From positions 62,001 to 126,000 of the forward strand of contig CAJNDS010002404.1 of the NCBI GenBank assembly GCA_905221605.1: DNA of 64,000 nucleotides, written 5' to 3'. Of this stretch, positions 32,143 through 42,382 are shown piece after piece. Both the position numbers and the translations under genes were made by a program. Source of the DNA: Symbiodinium natans (Eukaryota > Sar > Dinophyceae > Suessiales > Symbiodiniaceae). Every line of letters begins with the position of its first letter. The first letter of the stretch is position 1. The notes below the pieces were generated by a model that made no database searches, was not told where the DNA came from, and worked only from the letters and a program-made list of their open reading frames with translations.

Positions 32143-34021
32143 ATGGGCTGCGGAAACTCGAAGGTTGATGAAGACGACCAGACATCTTCAGAAGAAGACA
32201 GCTATGGTGGAGCCTTGCAAAATGGCTTCGGGCCCCTTGATTGGGGCATTTCCACCGAGCAGGTTGAAGAGGTAATGAGAGACAAGCGATGCATCACCAA
32301 GACTGTCATGAACATCACCGACACAGGCAGCTCCACAATGCGAAGCTTGGTGTCAGACTGCATGGTCAATTGGGCTACGACTCAAGCAAACCAATAGAAT
32401 TTGTCAATAGCAGCCAACCATAAATGCAGCAAGCAAGAAGATATATTCACAGACAACAACAACCGCAATTTTCACGAACTGTAATCATGCAGTTGCATGG
32501 CTTGCAGTTGCATGGCTGACTCTTTTGGACAACTGCCTTGCCGGAGGGACGATCATAGTGCAAAGATAAAGAACAACAGTAACAGTTCATAATTAGCAAA
32601 CATCGAAATCGTTTTGTATCAAAAGCAGAACAGAAGTAGCGGAATGACCGTGATCAGATAAGTGGTTTGCACTTGCCGTGTGACTAGTAAAGAAATTCCT
32701 GCAAAGACTGGAAGCGAGAGAGTTAACGCAGTCCTACACAGAAGCTCTCGAACTCGACAAACAAGTAGCAACGATTACAGCAAAAATGATATTCCAGTCA
32801 GCAGCTGCAGCAATAGCAGTCGCCGAAGGCAAAAGACGTCTCAGGAGCATGTCTGTGTTAACGAATTGATCAGCATTCCTGTTTGGACAAATTGCTGCAG
32901 AGACATCTAAGGAAACATTGTGGACAAGATTGTTGTCCCCGCGACAGCCAGCACTGGCACTGGATATGCTCTGTACCTGAACAAGAGCGAACCGTTGAAG
33001 GCCAAGGTAATGGTGTCTCATGCCTGGGACGAATACTACCGAGACTTCGCGCTGGCCTTGCAGAAGGCAGGAAGGCCTGGACCATTCTGGATTTGCGCAT
33101 TTGCCATCTACCAGCCAGAAGACATCCCAGAACTGACCATTGCAAAGCAACTTGGTCCTGATCCATCGCGAGGGCCTTTCTCTGCTGTGTTGAAGTCAGC
33201 GGACGCCATGCTTTGCATCGTGACAACGTCCTGCGACATCTATGCGAGGTCAGAGGGATAAGGCGCCCGAATCCCGACGCGTGTGACCTTGTGACCTCGA
33301 AAACAACCCCTAAACTATACGTGCATTCAACTTCTCCGATCCTAAGCACGGTTTTCCTCCCATGCCATACACACATACATACGATTTGCTTCCCTGACAG
33401 GATGTGGTGCGTTTTCGAGATGTACACCGCCCTGCAAGTAGGCCAGTTGACCAAAAAGGGCCATGTTGTCTTCTCTCAATGTTGAATCAACAGTCTCTTT
33501 CTGCAGGGGGCGGTTTCGGAAGCCATGGTGATCTCGTGGTGGTTTGTCAGAAATACAGTTGGGCATTTCTTGTTGTGTGTTCGGAAGCTATTCGGAGGAT
33601 CTCTCTTTGCAAAATGCCCACGTTGGCAGGAGTTCCGGTGCAGATGTTTGCCTTTGCCATCTCGCCGGCAGGGATGCCTGGTATCCGTGCTGGAGAATTG
33701 ACTAACGACCCCATCAAAGATACTTGCGAAAAGGCCATTGACACGAAGTCAGCCCGTTGCGGTCACCCATCGCAACCACAAAATGATGATGAGAAGGCGA
33801 TTCGGAAGAATATCGAGGCAATGCCCGGAAGCTACACAACTCTTGACGAAGCCATTGAGCTCGCCAGGCTGCAATACCTCAAGGATACCTTGAATTCTCA
33901 AGACTTGCAGGATCGTGCTGCAATGTTGAAGGGTAGGCCTTTCACTGAAGACCCCAGGGAGGTGTACCAGCAGGCTATCAGCACAGTGGAGGCTCGATTT
34001 TGTGGCACGCTGCGACCATAG
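32143..34021 (+). CDS. TIR-like domain protein with MGCGNSK N-terminus, four exons
   Basis: Exons 32143-32326, 32912-33248, 33401-33459 and 33630-34021 sum to 972 nt, a continuous frame of 323 codons plus stop. Introns are GC-AG (585 nt), GT-AG (152 nt) and GC-AG (170 nt). The start MGCGNSK has the Gly-2 and Cys-3 typical of N-myristoylated and palmitoylated proteins, so a membrane-attached protein is likely. The body carries KVMVSHAWDEYYRDFALALQ, then FWICAFAIYQPED, SADAMLCIVTTSCDIYAR and MWCVFEMYTALQ, a pattern seen in TIR-like proteins of algae and protists (Ser-His-Ala-Trp near the first strand, Trp-Cys-Val-Phe-Glu late). The tail has AIRKNIEAM and AIELARLQYL. The exact family name is uncertain. 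Introns have no telomeric repeats, unlike the locus upstream. Confidence 0.8.
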
Positions 34022-34287
34022 TTTCACAAGTGTTTGATGATATCTTGCCTCATCCCAACAGAATTTTTTGCATTGATTGCAAGTAGTTCTTGCTGGAGAG
34101 CACGGAGGCTTTGGCCGCTAAGATCTGGGCTCGAAAACTTGCTTGCGGCTGCACGACTTCGAAGGTTTTGTAAAACCCGAACCCCACCCTAATCTTCTCA
34201 GCCGACACTCCAACCTTGATCCAAAGCCCGGATCCTTAAACCTCAAATCCCCAACTGCGTCAACCCCCAAGCCCTAAATGCTGGAGC

Positions 34288-34387
34288 NNNNNNNNNNNNN
34301 NNNNNNNNNNNNNNNNNNNNNNNNNNNNNNNNNNNNNNNNNNNNNNNNNNNNNNNNNNNNNNNNNNNNNNNNNNNNNNNNNNNNNNN
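34288..34387. other. assembly gap of 100 N
   Basis: A run of exactly 100 N, the usual placeholder for a gap of unknown size. Sequence order across it depends on the scaffolding. Confidence 0.98.
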
Positions 34388-35512
34388 TGTTAGACTTGGG
34401 CATGGCGTTCCATCACAACAGGAGTCCAAAAGAAGGCTTGAAACCTTGCAAAGGCCTCCGTGTCCGCTTGTGAACCGATTAAGCACTTGCAGTCGTTATT
34501 GTAGAGTTTAGGCTCTAGGGTGGAACCCTGACTCCGCAGGTGTTGACGGGGTGTCGCCTGTTTTTTGGCATTGTCCCAGCACGGCGGAACGGGCAATTTG
34601 AACAACAGCAGCCTGTGCAAGGTTCCAAAAGTTTAGAAAGTAGGGCGGTAAAGGTGGAGCAAGGTCTAGGCTGACGGCCTCAACCTGCCCTCCTTCAAGA
34701 ATGGAGCGCACCCAGGCTTTCGTCGCCGTAGCCATGGCGCTCGTTACTTTCCTTGGGTGCTCTGTCCGATCACAAACCCTGAGCTGTGCGAGCCTGAGAG
34801 CCTAAACCTTCAAGAAAATACGCGACGCGCTGTACTGCTATTTCAACCATCAGAGCCAACACCCTCAAGCAATCTATACTGGTTCTTAATATTGAAGCCC
34901 CGAACCTGAACCCTAAAGTACAGACTGCGTCAGTAATTCAGGGAGATGGGGCCCGGTCTGTAGGGCTGAAACTTGCGGTGCGGCTGAAACTTGCATTTAG
35001 TTGGGTTGACCCCGTTGAGCGGCGTTTTGTTGGTTGCGAGGTTAAGGGTTCGTGGGTTTATGGTATGCTCACGGCTTATTGCGTTTTTTTTGGAGCCTGT
35101 GACTTCACGGGATTCCATATTATTCTCTTGCTTCAAAGCCCCAAAGCCCCAAACCCGAAGAATCTGAGAACGGAATCCATTGCCACTCCACTCCCTGTAA
35201 CTTCGCCGCAGCTGTGCTTGACGCCGCTTCTCAAACCCTAAACCCTAACCCTGGACCCTAAACCCTTTGCCCTTGCTCGTCTTCGGCTTGCCAAAACGAA
35301 CTCTGCTCAGCTACATTCAGGTATCGGGTATCTTGCTTGAGTCTCGGTTTCCTCTACAGGATTCTACCGGCTTCAGGGTTTCAGTGAGCCAGGGCTACGT
35401 TTTTTTGGTTGACAAAATCCTAAACCTTAAACCTAAACCCAGACCGCGCCCGCCAACCTTAAACTTTAAACCCTGAACCGTATCCTAAACCCTAAGCCCA
35501 ATACAGCCCCAG
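34388..35512. other. mostly unique DNA without an assigned gene
   Basis: One minus-strand frame starting at 34,735 (MATATKAWVRSILEGGQ, then a possible GT donor) looks mildly coding but has no partner exon. A short CCCTAAA cluster lies at 35,237-35,262. No gene is supported. Confidence 0.3.
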
Positions 35513-35602
35513 GCGTGGCATCTACTGCTCTCGCAGCCGTGCTCGCGACGGCACGCCTGGCCTGCCAGAACGTGCAGATTCCAGATTGCCAAGAGTTGCA
35601 GG
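35513..35602 (+). CDS. single exon, Ala-rich helix, unassigned
   Basis: Exon after CCCCAG reads VASTALAAVLATARLACQNV and then QIPDCQELQ, ending one base into a codon at GTATGG. Codon choice is like that of the firm exons. The hydrophobic N-terminal part could be a membrane or signal segment. No neighbouring exon is firmly linked; the open segment 35,820-35,966 may be the 3' end of the same gene. Confidence 0.45.
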
Positions 35603-35819
35603 GTATGGTTTCCGGGCTTAGGGCTAGGGGCACGCAGCTTTGCAGGGTCTAAAACTCGGTGATTATGCCGATTTCGCATGTATACATGCACTGTATATAC
35701 TGTGTACACATACATGCTAGATCCGTTCAGAGCCCTGGGTTCGGATACGGGTCTTGCACGCTTTGGTTCTTTGGATGTGTGCTGGCTCTGGCTTTTCGAG
35801 CTTTAGCGCTGATGGCTCT

Positions 35820-35966
35820 GCACCTCAGCCCACGCACTTCCAGAGTATCCAAGGAAACAAAGCGCATACTGCAGATCTGGCACGGTTTCGATCGTGCAAC
35901 TGGGCCAAACGTGGCGCTTTTTTGCTTGCCATGGATATGCTGTATGCCCTCGTGGACACCTGAATC
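35820..35966 (+). CDS. possible terminal exon, unassigned
   Basis: The frame reads IQGNKAHTADLARFRSCNWA and ends MDMLYALVDT with a TGA. The composition is exon-like, but the acceptor is ambiguous and there is no recognised domain. It could be the 3' end of a gene that includes 35513-35602. Confidence 0.3.
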
Positions 35967-36846
35967 TGAACAGTGAGTCCATGACTTCACGCTCGGTGAG
36001 CCCACATCTCAGGTCGACGCAATGCTGCGTCGCCGCGTCCGGCGTGTGGCCCGGCCTGCGTAAGACCTTTTGGCTAGCCTTTGCCTTGGGGCTTCCGTGG
36101 GCTGGGGTCCTTTACTGCATGTTTGATGGCGCGCTTGATGGAATCATACCTTGAGCTGTCGCGGTGTCGTCTTTTTCGCGGGACTTAGGCAATTAGAACC
36201 AGCTTGCGCCAGTGCAAAGCCTTACGTCAGCAATACGCTCGAGACACAATGGCGTATGCCATTTTATGAGATGTGCTGCTTCAAAACTTTCTTGTTACGA
36301 TCAGTAAAATCGTTGGAACCCTGTCTATCTGCAGCGCCTTAGTTTGGGGTTTGAGATGCTGGGCTGCCGGAGCTATTCTAACCAGACCAGACTTTGGGAG
36401 CTTGGGGTTTGCGTGGTCATTTAAAGGCGTCGAAGTTGCTGAATTAGCGACATGATTTGAGGATCGATGAAGAGAGGAAGAGAATGCAGAGATGGAGAGA
36501 ACAAGAATCAGATTGGGGAAAGGACATCAGGAATCCGCCGGGCATTTGCTTGTCGCTGCCCGAAAGGCCTTTTGCCAGGATCGAGCGCAGCAGAAATAAG
36601 CGTTGAAGCCCAAACAGATTGGGATGGGAAGATGGAATATTCGGCTCACTGTCTGAATGGGATGTTCAGCTGCTTCGAACACTTTCAAATACCCTCACTC
36701 GGGAGGCGGTGCCAACAGTCGAGGCATCGCCCCTTTCCACTCTGAGGGCATACTGGCAGGAGGTGCCTGGTGCGGGGGATGGCTGAATAATATTAGCCAT
36801 GGTCGGTCGGCGGCCCCTCCTTTTGACATCTGTGTTGTGTGAGGTG

Positions 36847-37887
36847 AGTGGAGTCCGATGAGCCCTCCCCCCTTTTCACCAACTTCTTGCCTCGGGTGAT
36901 GACGTTTTTCGGCCAGCGTGAAGTCCAACTCGAGGGGGTCGGAGGTCCCTCAGCAGGCAGGAGGGATAGCGCCTACAGCGTGGCTACCAGCTACCCCCAG
37001 TTGGCAGTCGCTCCTCACTCACTCACTCACTCACACTTTCGCAACGTACGTCTTCAATTTACGGGTATTACACATGGGCATCCTTTCGTTACAAAGCCAC
37101 CTACGAACCCATACCTCGCGACAAATTCGCACACTAGTTCGACCCAAGACTGTCGCGTAGAAGATTGCCGGTCAGGAAAATACCATTGGGAAGTAAGAAC
37201 AAAGTCTAGCGCAAGCCGCGTAGCTGGAATGTTCTTAGCAGTACTCCCGCAAGGCGCTGGTACGGTGGAAGGCGCTGCCTCCACGGCGCGGCGTGCCTGG
37301 CCAGGCCGGCTCTCAGAACCTTCATTCGTTTTGGAGCTATGCCCTGCGACTCATGTCCCCAAACTGCCACGGTAAGGACGCTGTTTTTGTACACCCGGGT
37401 CCTCTGGGGACGCCTGGGCATTCTAAAACTCAAAAGACGTTTGTTTCGGCGAAGGGCCACCGCAAACCAGCCAGCGCTGCCTCTGAGGCCGTGGGGGCGA
37501 CGAGCGTGCCGCCGCATGTGCGCCCGAACCTGGGCAGCTCCGGCGCTGTGGGGCTGGACATGGCGCAGGGCGTGTGGCTCGGACGAAGCTTGGGCTTGTC
37601 TGCAGGGCTCCAGTGGAAAGGTTCATGTTGGTCTATAGGTCCAGGTCTTGGAACTAGCGTACTGTAGTTACTGCCTCAAAGACCCTGGAATCCATCCCAG
37701 CTCCTACTGCTACTACTGCTACTACTGCCACTATTGCTACTGCGCACTGCTGCTGCTACTACTACCCTGCAGTGGTAGCCTGATTATCCAGCTAAGCCCA
37801 CCGCAAAGGCTTCACAGAAAGCCAAAATGGGAGACCCCACCTCAATCTGCCGCCGCAAGGCTTGCGTCATTCGACGACATCGACTGA
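36847..37887 (+). CDS. unnamed three-exon gene
   Basis: Exon 36847 to about 37005 reads ESDEPSPLFTNFLPRVMTFF and later AYSVATSYPQL. Exon 37241-37632 begins in phase after TTCTTAG with QYSRKALVRWKALPPRRGVP and includes LHSFWSYALRLMSP and GAVGLDMAQGVWLGRSLG. Exon 37774-37887 begins after CCCTGCAG and ends SAAARLASFDDID and TGA. A GTAAGG inside the second exon (37,372) is an alternative donor, but the frame stays open through it. The last intron holds a CTA/CTG trinucleotide tract. Start codon not found; a possible earlier exon (36,711-36,771, VEASPLSTLRAYWQ) lies upstream. Function unknown. Confidence 0.45.
37699..37763. repeat. CTA/CTG trinucleotide tract
   Basis: Imperfect CTACTGCTACTAC-type repeat in the last intron of the 36.8-37.9 kb gene. 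Confidence 0.85.
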
Positions 37888-38060
37888 AGTGGCCTTGGCG
37901 GCGCTGGCTTCACGATGCTTCAGAGCTGCAGGGTTTTGGGCTGGAGGTAGTTTGCAAGGTGAAAGATCGCCAAAGACGTCCATGCATTCTCAGATCCCCA
38001 GACCGTCGTTCCAAATTTCACAAATTCTTCGAGCCTGACATCCTGAATCTTCACTTTTAG

Positions 38061-39429
38061 GCAAAAGGGTTTGTGGAGATTGGGGAGTTTCGCAAGGTGT
38101 CAGGAATTTTCCCAGAATGCCATTGCAGTTGCGCGAATGGCGTCTCCAGGTCATGCTGTTACCCTGGTTATTCGCCCGCAGTGGGCGAACATCCAAAAGG
38201 CTTGAGTTGAGGGCTTTCCGTATTTCTGTATTGAAAACCCCCTTTCGGAAAGGGTGGGCGGAAGAGAGGCCGTGTCGTCCAGAATTGTGAGCTCAGGCAA
38301 CACGCGTCAATGGCGGCTTAAAGTTACCACGTTGGGCTCTTGGTTCAGGGGATACCGTAGGGTCTTCATTAACGTCTAGGGGACCAGGATCCCGAAGTTT
38401 CAAGCAACCACATATGTGACAACCTGGCTCAACAAAGGGTGATGATATTATGGCGAGGTGATCATCGACTGGAGTCTTTGAGGGCACGGGTTTCTGTTCC
38501 CTCGCGGTGGTGCGGTCTCCTGTACGGTCAAACTGTCAACCTAGCGCCAATTACCCAAAGAGCACACACACAGGCACGACAAACTGCCAAGCTGTTGAAA
38601 ATGTGCCAGAGACCTTCAGAATAAAATGCTTGAGTATGCACTTTTTGGGCAGGGCTTTGTTTGCACCCCGAATTGGTTCCCTTTAAACCCTGTTCAGGAG
38701 TTTAGGCCTAGGTTCTAAATTCGGCTGGTCAGTCTCAAAAACTTCTGGAATGTCATCAGCGGACGGTCTAGTGAAGAAAGAACTACATAGATGGAACACA
38801 AGAAGAGTGGTTAAACATGTTGGTGAGGATGATGGTGCAGCCTAGTAAGAACTGTAGCTAGTTACGGTTCATACAAATCTACGAACCAGTGGGAACACAT
38901 CCTTCAACCTCCTCCCAGTTTTCAAACGATAAGGCTCTACGGAGCCGGGGGGACCACCCATATTGGGTCGTGCCCCCGGCTCCTCCACCGTCAGAGAGGG
39001 CGGGGCTTGCAAACGACAGTGGATCAAGGATGACATATAGTAGCTATTTTGTTGTTCATACAGGTATATACAGTACATTCCCTGACACCATGCTATTGTT
39101 GCGGTGCCGCTTTGTGAGCTGTGGCTGATACAACCATGAATCCACCTTGGCGGCACTTTGGATGGTTTTTTTCAGGTGAAATCTCTCTCTTCTTCCCTCC
39201 TTACACCCCTAAAGCGAGCGGATTTTTGTGGGGGCATTTGCGGGCAGCATTTTCATCCCCTTGCTATGGAAGGCGGGAACCCGAAACGCGGGAGGTGAGG
39301 GACTATGGGGCCAGCCCGGCGGGCGCTGGGTGAGTCCTTTACGCGACGATCCCCAATGGACCCCCTGCTCCTGCAAAACTTCTCCGGGCCCCGATAAACC
39401 CGCGTGCTGTCAGCACATCCTTCGCGCGT
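38061..39429. other. no gene recognised
   Basis: Unique, mostly non-coding-looking DNA with many stops in all frames. A short inverted pair sits near 38,944-38,999 (GGAGCCGGGGGGACC against GCCCCCGGCTCC). I see nothing else supportable. Confidence 0.4.
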
Positions 39430-40010
39430 TTGCAGTACGACCTTCTTGTTGTTGTAGTTATTATTGTTGTTCGCCATTCGTGGTCCGTGCTTCGTTGTTC
39501 GTCCTTTCGTCGTCGGTTGTTGTCGTTGTCATCGTCATCGCCAGCGGCATGGTCATCGACATATTCATCGTTGTCATCGTGATCATCGCTGTCATCGTCG
39601 TTATCGTCGTCATCGTCGTGTGTCGTCGTCGTGTGTCGTCGTCGTATGTCGTCGTCGTATGTCGTCGTCGTATGTCGTCGTCGTATGTCGTCGTCGTATG
39701 TCGTCGTACGCCGGCGTCGTATGTCGGCATCTTACGTCGTCGTCGTATGTCGTCGCCTGTCGTCGTCGGTCGTCGACTGTGTCGTCGTGCTCTGTCGTCG
39801 TCCGTCGTCGTCGTCCGTCGTCGTCGCGTGTCGTCGTCCGTCGTCGTCACCTGTCGTCTGTGCTCGTCTGTCGTCGTGTGTCGTCGTTTGTCGTCGCCTG
39901 TCGTCGCCTGTCGTCGTCTGTCGTCGTCTGCCGTCGTCTGTCGTCTGTCGTGTCGTCGTCTGTCGTGTCATCGTCTGTCGTGTCGTCGTCTGTCGCGTCG
40001 TCGGACCAGC
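39430..40010. repeat. CGTCGT-rich low-complexity block with 15-bp periodicity
   Basis: About 580 bp built from TCGTCG units. Near 39,615-39,705 a 15-bp unit (GTCGTCGTCGTATGT) repeats about five times, then decays into CTGTCGTC variants. Because the unit length is a multiple of three, several frames on both strands stay open and give Ser/Val/Arg-rich or Thr/Asp-rich peptides. These should not be called genes. Confidence 0.9.
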
Positions 40011-40748
40011 ACGCCGAGAGGGCTCCAGGTTCAGTCGCGCCGGCGTGACCGTGAAGGCTTTCATGGCTCCCGAGTAAAATCTCCGCAACACTGTAGCTGT
40101 AGGAGCCTACTCCAACAAGCTTCAGGCACTAAACCCTGAACCCTACCTCAGATTTCTCAGCAAGGCCCCTACAGTCAACCCAGTGGTCCAGATGTGTAGA
40201 CTCATCGCAGGAGATTGGGGGGCCTCATGAAAGACGGAGCACAGGTCTCGAAACCCCCAAGCTTTGCCCTTTTTGGGGTTGACCCCAAGCCCAGAGCCCA
40301 GTCCAAACCCACAGACCCACATAAACCTACTCGAGTCTGGCCATCTCTGAAGCCATGGCTGCCTCAGGCATCGCGTTCTGTTTCGTTGGGCTTCAGAGTT
40401 TCAGGGTTCTGAGACTCGGGTCGAGGCCTATTGTTGGCTCCAAGTGAGGTCAACTCCACTCAACTCCATTACACGATATCTTCGAATTCTTGTATGGCTG
40501 CTTCCGTAGCTCCGGTGTGGCGCTTGTTGGCCATGCTCCGTTTATGGACCTATGCGGAGAAGCATCTACGACCCTGAAGCACTAAAAGTAACCCTGCCCA
40601 CACCCCAAGCCCTAATTCTATCTCGTAAGCCTGCTTTCGGCCATCTGCCCGAAGACCCCGAAGTTGCAACCTCCGCCGGACCCCGCCTCTGAACCTGAAC
40701 TGTCTAAATTTTTTGTCTAAGCCACAAACCTTATACACCTACGACAGG
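40011..40748. other. no gene recognised
   Basis: Mixed unique DNA with a few degenerate CCCTAAA units near 40,125. No exon with both splice support and coding composition was found. Confidence 0.35.
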
Positions 40749-41116
40749 AAGTGGTGGGCCAAAACCTGGAGGAGGCAAGTCCCTGTTTGCTGGCTCTTGG
40801 TCGAAGTGTTCAAGGGGAGGTTCGAAGCTGCGAGGCTTCAGAGTTCTGAGACTCTGAGAAGTGTGATCATGCAGGTGGAGACATGTGCGTGTCATTGTGC
40901 AGCGCATCAGCAGCACACGGGCTTACACAGCACGCGTAAATTAGCTTGCGTTCCCTCAGCCGAGTTTCTGGTGGCCTTGAGAGTTTGAGGATGGGTGGCC
41001 TGGTGAGTTGGAGGATGGGATTTGAGCATAGGTCCTGTAAATCCCAGTGGCAAACGGCTTGCGGTGGAGGCGAGGCCCTCGTCAGCTTCGTGACTAAGCT
41101 GCCCGATGCTTTCCAG
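40749..41116 (+). CDS. two small exons upstream of the glycosyltransferase
   Basis: Exon 40749-40778 (EVVGQNLEE, acceptor GACAG, donor GCAAG) and exon 41048-41116 (23 codons, TACGGGEALVSFVTKLPDAF, acceptor CCCAG, donor GCGAG). Both begin and end in phase 0, so they can be spliced together. They may be 5' exons of the glycosyltransferase gene, whose first methionine at 42383 might not be the true start, or belong to another gene. Confidence 0.45.
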
Positions 41117-42382
41117 GCGAGATCTTGGGGACATTTTTTGGGTAAATCTGGGGCTTGAGCACCCCCAAGCCCTGAACCCCCTCGCTTTAAGTCAGGTTCC
41201 CTGTTTCCTCTCACTTCGATGTCTTGCTCAGGGCTTCGTTCAATTTCATGTGCTCATTTGAGGTTTCTTGAGAGCCTCCGCGGCGGCCATCGGGATGGTG
41301 CATAACGGTGCATAAGTCCACAGGACCTTGAACGTGCCCAATTCTTAGCCCGACCCCACACACACCAGAACGAGACCGCAGGTGCCGGAAGAGGAGCTGG
41401 TTGTGCCATCAAACCTGGAGCGATATGGGCTGTCAGAGGCCAGACCATCTCACTCCTCAAATTTTCAGTTTGGGCTTGACTGGTTTTGAGCATGAGCTTA
41501 CAGTAACTTTGCATACATCGTTCCACGTAGGCTTAGACTTCGGGGGTTTTACAAAACTGCGAAATAGGACCCAGCGATGTGTGGACTGTACCTGCGCATC
41601 TTGCGAAACGCGACAAACCGGATTGCTATTTACGGACGCCGTCGGCTTGCACGCTCACGTGTCCCAGTGCATGCGCATGTCGATCTGAAACCCTATGCAA
41701 TTTCGGCTGATGTCAGTGGATGCTTGCTGCACAAGTGATCGCTACAGTAGCGAGGGATCAATGGGACAACGAAGCACTGATAGGGTAGCAAAACATTGAA
41801 TCCGGACCCTGCTAGACTCCAGAACTTAATTCGGGGCATCCAGCAGCACAAAGCAAGTTGCGGGCAGGTTGTGAACAGGCTCCTGGCGCGCGAGAAGTCG
41901 GGCTTCCAAGTAGCGCGAGAGTGCAGATTTCGCCTGGCGGGGCGTTAAGTCTAGGTCACGAAGCAAAATGCCAAAACCCAAAGACACCCTACAACAAAGT
42001 CCTGACAGTATTGGCATGTTTTAGGTCCCCACATCTCAGGAATAGCTTGCCAATTACCTGGCACTGTTAAGTGTTAAGGACGCTTGGGATGGCATTTGCG
42101 TCTTTGTTTGCGACGGCTTGTTGCCTTTTTGGCTTCGGGTTGTTAAATCTTGCGCTTTCAGATGTTACCTATTGTGCCTCTCTTGGAACAGACCAGTCGC
42201 AGACTATACGGAATCCCCGGAGCCGGAGAGATCTCGGAAGCCCTTGATTCAACTACGACCCTTTGAAGTGCTCGGGGCATTTCGGCTCTGATCTTGTAGC
42301 TTCGCAAGCCCTGGGCCCTACACTCCCTACAAAGCCCATATCACGCCCTAAAGACGCTTGTGGCGAGGGAGCATCTCTCTCC

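Noticed and set aside
33481..33506. 26-nt GT-AG intron in the TIR-like gene that also keeps the frame
   Set aside because: Too short to be likely, and it adds a non-family insert. The 170-nt GC-AG intron 33460-33629 gives a continuous family-like sequence.
34725..34745. CCGTAGCCAT, resembling the start of the dinoflagellate spliced leader
   Set aside because: Only ten bases match before divergence; the rest of the 22-nt leader is not present. Likely chance.
39228..40139. 303-codon ORF rich in Val, Arg and Ser, with long overlapping ORFs on both strands
   Set aside because: It is created by the CGTCGT repeat, which lacks stops in several frames. No splice signals, motif or exon-like codon choice.
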